Positions 1-8,179 of a stretch of 64,000 nucleotides of DNA are shown here, piece after piece. How positions within the stretch are numbered: the stretch's first letter is position 1; each line of letters opens with the position of its first letter. A model generated the notes under the pieces. It had not been told where the DNA came from. It saw nothing but the letters and a program-made list of their open reading frames with translations, and searched no databases. The DNA comes from JBBIQV01 sp964555285 (GTDB taxonomy: Bacteria > Nitrospirota > Nitrospiria > Nitrospirales > Nitrospiraceae). A program made the position numbers and the translations under genes. The stretch spans positions 1 to 64,000 of the forward strand of contig CAZKRM010000014.1 in NCBI GenBank assembly GCA_964555285.1, written 5' to 3'.

Positions 1-372
1 AGCCTCTATCTTGTCAGGTCTATGGGCATGGTGGGCGTGGCTTGGGGTGCACTGATTTCCTCGGTGGTGATGAACGTGGTCTTTCAGGTCCACGCCTTGC
101 GGATACTCAACATTCCCCTCGCACGCTTCTTTATGCAGGCCATCGTCCCTGCTGGGATCGCGTTGGTGCCGTTCGCCGTTGTGCTGGTAACGCTCTTTGC
201 GTCCTACACCCCCCCGAACCTCTTGGTGTATTTTGTGTGCGTGGGGATCGCCGTCGCGTGCATGGCGTTGTGTGTACCGTGGCTGGGTTTGACGCGCGAC
301 GAACGCGATACAGTATGGCGTTGCATTACCGGGTGGATGCAACAGGCTGGGTTGTCGGCATGTAAATCCTGA
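1..372 (+). CDS. C-terminal end of a polysaccharide (O-antigen type) flippase, partial
   Basis: The reading frame is open from the first base of the window to a stop at 370-372, so only about the last 123 residues are present. The piece contains hydrophobic segments typical of the last helices of Wzx/MATE-like lipid-linked oligosaccharide flippases, and the opening stretch (GMVGVAWGALISS) matches the recurrent G-V-A-x-G/A helix start of that family. It would move lipid-linked glycan units across the inner membrane. The neighbours downstream (AsnB, glycosyltransferase, GalE) fit a capsule or exopolysaccharide locus. The family call rests on a short piece, so another multi-helix transporter is possible. 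Confidence 0.65.
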   Translation, partial: SLYLVRSMGMVGVAWGALISSVVMNVVFQVHALRILNIPLARFFMQAIVPAGIALVPFAVVLVTLFASYTPPNLLVYFVCVGIAVACMALCVPWLGLTRDERDTVWRCITGWMQQAGLSACKS

Positions 373-431
373 TGCACGCGGTGGACCTGTGATGACGACA
401 GAACCCCTTGTGAGTTGATTGGACAGTAGCC

Positions 432-2360
432 ATGTGTGGAATTGTTGGTATCCATAGCCTTCGAGCCGGGATCGACAAGGCAAAATTGGAAGTTGCCTGT
501 TCCCTCATTCGCCATCGTGGCCCCGACGCATCCAACGTGTATTGTGGGCAGGGCATTGGGTTGGGGCATCAGCGTCTGAGCATCATCGACCTGACAGACG
601 CAGCAAACCAGCCGATGAGCGATCCCACAGGACAGGTGGTCCTGGTCTTCAATGGGGAGATCTATAACTACCGCGACCTTCGGTCGAATCTTCTGGCCCA
701 TGGGCACGCACTGCGCACGAACAGCGACACGGAAGTGCTTCTGCATATGTATCTGGAGTACGGGCCTAAATGCTTGTCGTATCTCGACGGGATGTTTGCC
801 TTTGCCATATGGGACGCACGCGAGAGGACGCTCTTCATCGCCCGCGATCGGCTGGGGATCAAGCCGCTGTATTATCGGATCAAAGACGGCACCATCGTGT
901 TTGCGTCGGAGATAAAGGCACTGTTGGCACTGGATAAGACGCCCCCGCGTATCGATCGACAGGCGCTGCACGATTACCTGACGTTTCGATACACGATTGC
1001 ACCGCATACCATGTTCGACGGGGTTGAGAAGCTGGCTCCCGCTCACAGCCTCTTATTTTCAGAAAAGGGCGTGACCATCGAGCGGTACTGGACCGCCGAT
1101 TACAGGAAGACAGAGGTCATGACCGATGACGAGTGGATTGTCTCGTTGAGGCGCCGTCTAACCGAAGCCGTCGGGAGCCATTTAGTGAGCGATGTGCCGG
1201 TGGGTGTGCTGCTGAGCGGTGGTCTGGACTCGTCGATCATGGCCGCCGTGATGCAAGCAGGATTGAGCCAGCCCATCAAGACATTCTCCGTCGCATTTTC
1301 GGAGGGAGGTTTGTACGACGAACGGCCGTTTGCCCGCAAGGTTGCTCAGCACCTGGGAACGGATCATCACGAAATCTGTATCTCCGTGAAAGAGTTCATC
1401 GATGCGCTTCCGGCATTCATTTGGCACATGGATGAACCGGTCGCCGATCCAGCGTCGATTCCTCTGTACTATGTTGCCCAGTTGGCCAGCCGCCATGTGA
1501 AGGTGGTTCTGTCCGGGGAAGGAAGTGACGAATTGCTGGGAGGCTACGCCTTCTGGTCTCAGTTCAAGGGATATGAACGCCTGAAGCATTTCAAGAAACT
1601 CCCGGCGTTCGTCCGTGACACGATGCTCGACGGGCTGAATACACGCTGGCTCCGATCGGACAAACTGGCCGGCTACTTGGCAATGAGTAGGCACCCGCTG
1701 TCCTCCTACGGAGCCCTGAGGCCGGAATTTCAAGACAATGTGCTGACTGAGGAGGAAAAACGCAGTCTCTATCGAGCTGGTTGGAACGCGGCCTCGGCGT
1801 TGCCGGATTCCGTCGACAAGGTTCGGGCCGCCTATCGCGAAGCAGAGCGGTTCGAGTTTCTTGATCAAATGCTGTATGTGTCGATGACGCAATGGCTTCC
1901 CGAGGACTTACTGACAAAAGCCGACAAGATGACGATGGCACACTCAATAGAGTTGCGGGTGCCGTTCTTGGATCACAAGTTGGCCGAGTTTATCGCGCGC
2001 ATGCCGACGAGTCTCAAAATTCGGAAAATCGGAAACAGGTATTCGGTCAAATACGCGCTCAAACAAGCGTTCGCCGACAGCATTCCGCGCGAAATCATAG
2101 AGCGTGAAAAGCTGGGATTTCCGGTTCCCTATGCGACGTGGTTCAAGACCGAGATGCGCGATATGCTTCATGATGTCCTGCTCTCTCGGTCCGCCCGCGA
2201 ATGTGGAGTCTTTCGTCCTGCTGAGGTCGAACAGTTGTTGACGGCAGCTCTTTTGCCGGCGGAGAAGCAGGGGAACGAGAGCTGGGATCCACGCGCAAAG
2301 AAAGTATGGAGTCTGTTTGTGTTCGAGTTGTGGCGCCAGCGGTTTAAGGCAGCTGCCTAG
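432..2360 (+). CDS. asnB: Asparagine synthase (glutamine-hydrolysing), AsnB type
   Basis: This 642-residue protein begins MCGIVGI, so Cys2 becomes the N-terminal nucleophile of a class II glutamine amidotransferase domain (about residues 2-210). It is followed by a synthase domain with the PP-loop SGGLDSS at residues 262-268, which binds ATP and activates aspartate. The length fits the family. Genes of this type are very often found in surface polysaccharide clusters, where they may amidate sugar or peptide acids rather than make free asparagine. It lies 60 bp after the flippase fragment and 44 bp before a glycosyltransferase, on the same strand, so co-transcription is likely. The exact substrate cannot be read from the sequence. 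Confidence 0.93.
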   Translation: MCGIVGIHSLRAGIDKAKLEVACSLIRHRGPDASNVYCGQGIGLGHQRLSIIDLTDAANQPMSDPTGQVVLVFNGEIYNYRDLRSNLLAHGHALRTNSDTEVLLHMYLEYGPKCLSYLDGMFAFAIWDARERTLFIARDRLGIKPLYYRIKDGTIVFASEIKALLALDKTPPRIDRQALHDYLTFRYTIAPHTMFDGVEKLAPAHSLLFSEKGVTIERYWTADYRKTEVMTDDEWIVSLRRRLTEAVGSHLVSDVPVGVLLSGGLDSSIMAAVMQAGLSQPIKTFSVAFSEGGLYDERPFARKVAQHLGTDHHEICISVKEFIDALPAFIWHMDEPVADPASIPLYYVAQLASRHVKVVLSGEGSDELLGGYAFWSQFKGYERLKHFKKLPAFVRDTMLDGLNTRWLRSDKLAGYLAMSRHPLSSYGALRPEFQDNVLTEEEKRSLYRAGWNAASALPDSVDKVRAAYREAERFEFLDQMLYVSMTQWLPEDLLTKADKMTMAHSIELRVPFLDHKLAEFIARMPTSLKIRKIGNRYSVKYALKQAFADSIPREIIEREKLGFPVPYATWFKTEMRDMLHDVLLSRSARECGVFRPAEVEQLLTAALLPAEKQGNESWDPRAKKVWSLFVFELWRQRFKAAA

Positions 2361-2404
2361 CCCGACACACTGTGCATCGCTGAATCAGGAGAGGTTTCCG
2401 GATC

Positions 2405-3616
2405 ATGAATATCTTGCTGGTGAATCCATTTGCCCTCTCCTCAACTGGAGGGGTCGTGACAGCGGTGAAGATGCTGTGTCAGGAATTCATCGAGAAAGGA
2501 CATCAGGTCACTCTATTGGTTCCGGGCGAAACAAACCGAGTGCAATCTGTAGGGACGATGAATGGCGTTTCAGTATACGGCGGCTATTTCCGTGTCCCGT
2601 TTATCAGGGAGTCTCTCCTGCGCGGACTCGTCACCTTTTGCTTGTTTTTCCCCTTTACGCTTCTTGAGATATACCGGTTCACGGCACAAAAACAGATTCA
2701 TGCCGTCAACATCCAGTACCCGTGGCCATGGATGTTCTATTTCGCTGTCCTGCGAAAGTTCTGTCGGTGGAAATTGGTGGTGACCTTGCAAGGGAATGAT
2801 GTTCATGACCTCCCAATCGTCGGCTGGGATCACCGGTTGTTCGTCAGGTGGTTATTGAAGAGTGCAGACTGTGTGATCGGAGTCTCACAAAGTCTATTGG
2901 ACAAAGCCTTGAGTATGTTTCCCGGACTGTCGTTGCATACCCGTGTGGTGCCCAATGGTGCTCCCATTGGCATGAGCGTCAACGGAAAACCGGCTGTATC
3001 GATGAGAGGCGTGCCTCGCGACTATATCCTGACAGTAGGTCATATTATTCACCGAAAAGGCATGGACCTTCTTATTCAAGCGCTGAAGGTGGCCCAAGAA
3101 CGTGGGAGCCTCCTCAATCTAGTCATTGTCGGAGAGGGGCCCGAGCAAGCGAACCTCTCGGCACTCGCTGAAAAGCTGGGAGTCTCTGGCAGAGTATACT
3201 TTGTCGGCAACCAGCCACACGAGAGGACGTTGGAGTTCTATAGGGGATGTTCGTTCTTTGTCCTGGCCTCTCGGGCGGAAGGGTTGCCATTGGTTATTGT
3301 TGAAGCAATGGCCAACAACAAGGCAGTCGTCGCAACCAAGGTGGATGGTGTTCCGGAAATTGTCCAAGATGGATCAACCGGCTTGTTGGTAGAGCCCGAA
3401 GATCCACAATCGTTAGCAGATGCCATGGTGATACTGTTTAAAGATCGGGAGCTTCGCGGGAGATTCGCACAACGAGGGCGTGAGCAGGCGTTGAAAAACT
3501 TTACTTGGGAAGTGATTGCAACCCGGTATCTGAGCATCTTTGGCGCGGCGTCGGCCGTCACTTCCGGTAAGAGCGACCAGGTCGATCTGAAGCGAACAGT
3601 GAGTCGTGTCACGTAA
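2405..3616 (+). CDS. Glycosyltransferase family 4 (GT-B fold)
   Basis: A 403-residue protein with the two Rossmann-like halves of a GT-B retaining glycosyltransferase. The N-terminal glycine-rich start (LSSTGGVVTAVKML) is typical of GT4 acceptor domains. The C-terminal domain has the E-x7-E motif (EGLPLVIVE, Glu292 and Glu300) that contacts the donor nucleotide sugar. A GGAG-containing ribosome binding site lies just upstream of the ATG. It probably adds one sugar to a lipid-linked intermediate at the cytoplasmic face of the inner membrane. Donor and acceptor are unknown. It sits between asnB and galE in one transcriptional direction. Confidence 0.88.
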   Translation: MNILLVNPFALSSTGGVVTAVKMLCQEFIEKGHQVTLLVPGETNRVQSVGTMNGVSVYGGYFRVPFIRESLLRGLVTFCLFFPFTLLEIYRFTAQKQIHAVNIQYPWPWMFYFAVLRKFCRWKLVVTLQGNDVHDLPIVGWDHRLFVRWLLKSADCVIGVSQSLLDKALSMFPGLSLHTRVVPNGAPIGMSVNGKPAVSMRGVPRDYILTVGHIIHRKGMDLLIQALKVAQERGSLLNLVIVGEGPEQANLSALAEKLGVSGRVYFVGNQPHERTLEFYRGCSFFVLASRAEGLPLVIVEAMANNKAVVATKVDGVPEIVQDGSTGLLVEPEDPQSLADAMVILFKDRELRGRFAQRGREQALKNFTWEVIATRYLSIFGAASAVTSGKSDQVDLKRTVSRVT

Positions 3617-3689
3617 GCGTCACCTCGCCAAGTCCTGACGGCCTCTCATACCCCAGCACCATACAGTCCCTTTAATGGAGAGCAGCCAC

Positions 3690-4724
3690 ATGTTGAAGGG
3701 CGATGAACAAGTGAAACATAAACGACCCTGTATCCTTGTGCTAGGCGGTGCGGGGTATATCGGCTCTCACGTCAACATTGCCCTCGCAGAGCGCGGCTAC
3801 AACACCGTGGTCTTAGACAACCTCGTCTATGGCCACCGGGAGTCTGTCGTATGCGGGGAATTGGTCGTGGGAGATATGGCCGACTCCCATCTGGTGGATC
3901 ATCTGTTTTCACGCTTTCAATTTGATGCGGTGATGCATTTTGCCGCCTACGCCTACGTCGGCGAATCCGTCACAGACCCGGGCAAGTACTACATGAACAA
4001 TGTCGCCAATACCTTGGCATTGTTGGAGGTGATGAGACGGCATGCCACCCGTGCAATCGTATTTTCTTCGACCTGCGCAACCTACGGGGTCCCCTCCGTG
4101 ATTCCAATTCCAGAAGATCATCCTCAACATCCCATCAACCCGTATGGGGCCGGCAAGGCGATGGTTGAACGGATATTAAAGGACTATGTGACGGCCTACG
4201 GATTTCACCATGCCATCTTGCGATATTTCAACGCGGCTGGTGCCGATCTCGCCGGGCGAATCGGGGAATGGCACGACCCTGAAACCCACCTTATTCCTCT
4301 CGTCCTCCGTGCCGGGCTTGGGCAGGCGGGCCCGGTCACGATTTTGGGAACCGACTATGAGACGCCGGACGGAACGTGTGTCAGGGATTATATTCACGTA
4401 TCCGATTTGGCAGATGCCCACATCTTGGCTATGGAGAAAATCCTCAACGATCGCCGGTCCGTGACCTATAACCTTGGAACCGGTACTGGAACGTCAGTTC
4501 GGGACATCGTGAACGTCGCGGAAACGGTGACGGGACGTCCTGTGCCGGTGGTGGTGGGCGACCGAAGAAAGGGCGATCCACCCGTGTTAGTCGGAGATCC
4601 CCGGCGGGCTATGCAACAACTGGGATGGAAGCCCCGCGTCAGTGATATCCAGACGATCCTATCGAGCGCGTGGAATTGGGAGTTACGGTACGCTCGAACT
4701 ACAAAGCAGTCCCTCATCGCATAA
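3690..4724 (+). CDS. galE: UDP-glucose 4-epimerase
   Basis: Extended short-chain dehydrogenase of 344 residues. The NAD-binding motif GGAGYIG is at residues 19-25, the Ser/Thr region (SSTCATYG) near 124, and the catalytic YGAGK (Tyr152, Lys156) follows. It interconverts UDP-glucose and UDP-galactose (or the N-acetyl forms). An upstream in-frame ATG exists at 3675, but GGAG at 3677-3680 stands 9 nt before the ATG at 3690, so the second start is preferred. It supplies nucleotide sugar for the glycosyltransferase next to it. It is the last gene of this plus-strand run and faces a minus-strand secreted-protein gene. Confidence 0.92.
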   Translation: MLKGDEQVKHKRPCILVLGGAGYIGSHVNIALAERGYNTVVLDNLVYGHRESVVCGELVVGDMADSHLVDHLFSRFQFDAVMHFAAYAYVGESVTDPGKYYMNNVANTLALLEVMRRHATRAIVFSSTCATYGVPSVIPIPEDHPQHPINPYGAGKAMVERILKDYVTAYGFHHAILRYFNAAGADLAGRIGEWHDPETHLIPLVLRAGLGQAGPVTILGTDYETPDGTCVRDYIHVSDLADAHILAMEKILNDRRSVTYNLGTGTGTSVRDIVNVAETVTGRPVPVVVGDRRKGDPPVLVGDPRRAMQQLGWKPRVSDIQTILSSAWNWELRYARTTKQSLIA

Positions 4725-5064
4725 ACGATTATCTCTCCTCCTCTCCCCCCCCGTCGTACTCCCTCCGGTACTCGCTCCAGAGAACCCAACCTACACTGCC
4801 CTCGACCGCACAGACTGAGTACAGACTGAGTTGCCAATTCGCAGGTGGCACGACCGGGCGCCACAGGCCAGAGGTCTGCGCCACCTCCTATCTTTTTCTC
4901 ACGTGGTCACGAATGGAATCCGTACTATTGGCTGAGGGTCATCACCATTGTGCACTTCGTCTCTTCGAGGAGGATAGGGAGTTTATCGGGGCTTCCCACG
5001 TGCGTTGTGTCATGGCCGATCCCTCTTCCGTGGCTCAGCTATGGCGGTGGCTCAGTTCGGATGG
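4725..5064. other. Non-coding gap between convergent genes
   Basis: 340 bp without a recognisable gene between galE (+) and the secreted-protein gene (-). A pyrimidine-rich stretch follows galE. An inverted repeat AGGTGGC ... GCCACCT (about 4843-4885, long loop) is followed by CTTTTTC and might end galE transcription, but the long loop makes this weak. Short ORFs in the gap look random. Confidence 0.4.
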
Positions 5065-6612
5065 CTAAGGCTTGGTGGGAGCTAATACAGCTCGGCCATG
5101 GTGATGGGATGGGACACTGAATTGTTCAGAACCAACCGGTTTTCCATCGCGATACTGAACGAGTACATAGTTCTGGGGCTCACCGAGCTTGACCCAGGGA
5201 TCACGGTACGAGCTTCCGATGACCTTGGTGTAATACGATCCGTTCTTATAGAGATAGTATTCACTCCCAGTCTCAGCATTAATCGAAATGTTGATGGCCG
5301 CACGCTCCTCATCGGTCTTTTCAAGGTTCGCTGCCGTGATCGCTTTGAGATTCTGAGGAGCGGCAGGAACAGAAGTGTCAGCACCAGGCACGCCGATATA
5401 CGATTTGGAGATGATGAAGTTGTCGATCAGGCGATAGCTGTTCCGATTCTGTGCGGGCACTAAGTCGTCTCCGAAAGGATTGTACCAAGAGCCCTCAAAA
5501 AAGATTTCGTGGAGCGCGTAGCAACTTCCCTCGTTGACGCCAAAGTTGCCGCAGGTCTCGAGATCGGTGTCGTTATAGATCTTGACGCCATTCACCCATG
5601 TCTCAATGACTCCATCCCGCTGCCCGGGAGAACTGAGTTTGTACCGGAACTCCAGCGTATACCAGAGGCCCGTCTTCATACGAAACAACGTTCCGGGATC
5701 TGGATTGCCGGAGGGCGGATTGCCATTCGCGACGGAGACCGTGCGGTCTCCTTTTGTTCCGTTTGGAGTCCCCGTCCCATCACAATATTCTGTGTGCTGT
5801 GGACTCGTGACCGCATTCAGATAGGCTGGATAGAACTTAAAGTTGTCAGAATTCGTGCCGACTCGAAACGACACCGCGTCGTTATATGCTACCCCTCCAA
5901 TACCGGGATTGCATCTGCCGCCACTATTGAAGTAGAGCCCTGCATCCACGTTCGCACTGTCTTTCGCAGAGTACTGGTTCGGGTAAAGAAACAACACCTT
6001 ATTGTCTATCGCCTGCGGCCAGTACCATTCCGGATCTACTCCACCTACGCCATCTCCATCAATGCCTCCACCGGCATTGTAAATCTGGAGACGGAAGTGC
6101 AGATCGCTTGTCGCCGCACTGCCATTCGGGTAGACAGCAGGAGTGTCCCCCGTGGTGCGGTCGCAGTCACCTAAGATACATCCATCATAGGACGCTGCTG
6201 CCGCGTCCAATGCAGGGCGAGCGCGGTACAAATTTCCTGCACCAGTCGGGTTGTCGAGCGTCCGCGGAAAACCCGATGCGGCGGGAAAATCCGCCGCGTA
6301 GCAGAATTGGAAATCTATCTGCCGACCATCAGTGGTGAGGCCGGGATTGTGCCACACCTGGAAGTAGTTCGCGTTATCAGGCATCAGGGCGCACACGAAA
6401 TTCTGTCGATAGTTGAAATCCTCACAAAAGATAATGTTCTGGTCGGTATTGCATCGTGCCTCGGCGTAGGGTTGGCCTCCTGGAGGGCACGACAACCCCT
6501 GCAAGGTGCACCATGCCTCATCGCGCTGGGGCGCTGCGGCCGATGCGGGTAGCGGCGCAGCCAGTGCAAATAGTCCTAACATCAGCAGAGGCAGCACGAC
6601 TTTGACCTTCAC
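5065..6612 (-). CDS. Secreted protein, jelly-roll (concanavalin-like) polysaccharide-binding or lyase-like, paralogue A
   Basis: About 515 residues. A GTG at 6612 preceded by GGAGG with 7 nt spacing is the likely start; an ATG five codons upstream lies on top of that site. The N-terminus is a signal peptide (Lys-Val-Lys, a hydrophobic run, then ASA-AAP). The mature protein carries several Cys and shares conserved blocks with the next gene (NIIFCEDF, a stretch around FYPAYL, a Cys/Asn/Gly block, HEIFFEGSW, LIDNFIISKSYIGVP). The segment YTLEFRYKLSSPG...GVIETWVNGVKI resembles the strand pattern of jelly-roll lyases and lectins that bind sugar polymers. No catalytic residues can be assigned, so lyase, lectin or matrix protein are all open. 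Confidence 0.6.
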   Translation of the reverse strand: MKVKVVLPLLMLGLFALAAPLPASAAAPQRDEAWCTLQGLSCPPGGQPYAEARCNTDQNIIFCEDFNYRQNFVCALMPDNANYFQVWHNPGLTTDGRQIDFQFCYAADFPAASGFPRTLDNPTGAGNLYRARPALDAAAASYDGCILGDCDRTTGDTPAVYPNGSAATSDLHFRLQIYNAGGGIDGDGVGGVDPEWYWPQAIDNKVLFLYPNQYSAKDSANVDAGLYFNSGGRCNPGIGGVAYNDAVSFRVGTNSDNFKFYPAYLNAVTSPQHTEYCDGTGTPNGTKGDRTVSVANGNPPSGNPDPGTLFRMKTGLWYTLEFRYKLSSPGQRDGVIETWVNGVKIYNDTDLETCGNFGVNEGSCYALHEIFFEGSWYNPFGDDLVPAQNRNSYRLIDNFIISKSYIGVPGADTSVPAAPQNLKAITAANLEKTDEERAAINISINAETGSEYYLYKNGSYYTKVIGSSYRDPWVKLGEPQNYVLVQYRDGKPVGSEQFSVPSHHHGRAVLAPTKP

Positions 6613-6716
6613 ATGCTGTCCTCCCATTGATAATGCGGAGTCAATTTAAGTCGCGGTTGAGGATTCCTATCGACACACACTGGCCCGGCTATATGCTGGG
6701 CCAGGTAATGAAACCT

Positions 6717-8102
6717 TCACGTCTTTACTTCAATCCGCTCGACGCCCGTCCAGGCTCCGCCGGTATACTCGCGGACCTCATAATGAAGCACCTGCCCATC
6801 TTCTACAGCGCGGTCGATGTAGCTGGTGGTCGGGAGGATGGTCTCATGTCGTCCGTTTTTGAAGAGTACATAGGTTTTCGTCGGATCGAGATCGAAATCA
6901 AGACGGACTTGCGGGGTCCTAGCCGGTGATTCTTCGGGTTTCGGCTCAACCGAGACAGCTTTGCTTACGTGAATACCGGCCGGTACATTAGGAGGAGTCG
7001 TATCCGTGCTGCTGCTAGGCACGCCGATGTAGGATTTCGAGATGATGAAATTGTCGATCAGCCGGAAACCGCCTGCGGCCTGCGCAGCTGCCACATCGCC
7101 GTAGAGCGGGTTGAACCAGGATCCTTCGAAGAAGATTTCATGGATCGCGTAGCAGTCGCCGTTACTCGCGCCATAGTTTCCGCACGTCTCCAAGTCGTTC
7201 GCGTCATAGACCTGCACGCCGTCGATCCATGCCGTGATAGACCCGTTTTTCACTCCAGGGTCACTCAACGCGTACTTGAACTCGATGGTGTACCACTGGC
7301 CCTTGTCGATACGGGCCAGCTTCCCAGGCGTGATCGTTCCAAGCGGAGCCGCAGGGCAGTACTCGAGATGGGTCCCCCCGCTCAGGTGTGCCGGGAACCA
7401 TTTGAACGAGCCAGAGTTGGACCCGACGCGAAATGAGAGGGCATCGGGATACGCCTGCGGTGAACCGTTGCAGCGACCGCTGGCGTTGAAATAAAGGCCC
7501 GCGTCGACGTTCGCGTCCGTCTTGCCGACGTAGCGGTTGGGGTAGAGGAAAAGCACCTTGTTATCGAGCCCATAGGATGTGCTCGGCCAATACCAGTTCG
7601 ACGAGTTGAATATCTGGAAACGGAAATAGAGCACCTTCGTCGCCGCGCTTCCATTCTTATACGTCTGCGGCATATCGCCCGTGTTCCTGTCGCAGTCGCC
7701 CAGAATGCACCCATCGTAAGACGCGGAGGCCGCTCCCTTTTTCATATCGGCGCGATAGACGCCGCCACTCACCCCTGGCGCGGTCGGTAATCCAGCCGCC
7801 GCGACGTTGGGGAAGTCTGCAGAACTGCAGTATTGATTAGCAAACGGCCCGCCGTTGGACAAGCCAGGGTTAACCCACGTCTGGTTGTTGCCCTGGCTGC
7901 CGGTCCCGCCGGCGCAGATGAAGTTCTGCGGGTAGTCGAAGTCTTCGCAAAAGATGATGTTGGGATCGGTGTTGCATTTCGCCTCGGCGTACGGCTGTCC
8001 GTTCCGTTGCGGGGCGGCAGCGTGTGTGTCTGTGGCGATGCCGATATTCAGATGCAGAGAACACACCACTGAGAGACTCAAAAAGGCCATCATTCTCTTC
8101 AT
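6717..8102 (-). CDS. Secreted protein, jelly-roll-like, paralogue B
   Basis: 461 residues, with AGGAG 8 nt before the ATG. It has a signal peptide (MKRMMAFLSLSVV... cleaved near THAAAPQ). It is a clear tandem paralogue of the protein encoded just downstream on the same strand: both have NTDxNIIFCEDF near the N-terminus, Cys/Gly-rich repeats, YTIEFKYALSDPG with WIDGVQVYD, HEIFFEGSWFNP and LIDNFIISKSYIGVP. This one lacks a short Cys-containing insert after the signal peptide and has a different C-terminal tail (Pro/Glu linker, then a small strand-rich domain with TYVLFKNGR). The location next to polysaccharide genes suggests export or modification of that polymer or a role in the matrix. This is inference. 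Confidence 0.6.
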   Translation of the reverse strand: MKRMMAFLSLSVVCSLHLNIGIATDTHAAAPQRNGQPYAEAKCNTDPNIIFCEDFDYPQNFICAGGTGSQGNNQTWVNPGLSNGGPFANQYCSSADFPNVAAAGLPTAPGVSGGVYRADMKKGAASASYDGCILGDCDRNTGDMPQTYKNGSAATKVLYFRFQIFNSSNWYWPSTSYGLDNKVLFLYPNRYVGKTDANVDAGLYFNASGRCNGSPQAYPDALSFRVGSNSGSFKWFPAHLSGGTHLEYCPAAPLGTITPGKLARIDKGQWYTIEFKYALSDPGVKNGSITAWIDGVQVYDANDLETCGNYGASNGDCYAIHEIFFEGSWFNPLYGDVAAAQAAGGFRLIDNFIISKSYIGVPSSSTDTTPPNVPAGIHVSKAVSVEPKPEESPARTPQVRLDFDLDPTKTYVLFKNGRHETILPTTSYIDRAVEDGQVLHYEVREYTGGAWTGVERIEVKT

Positions 8103-8179
8103 CGTACTCGCTCCTTATTGGCTGAGAGCCATCTTCAACTGTAGCACTCTCATTATGGATGCTGCCGGACTTCCCCCCA

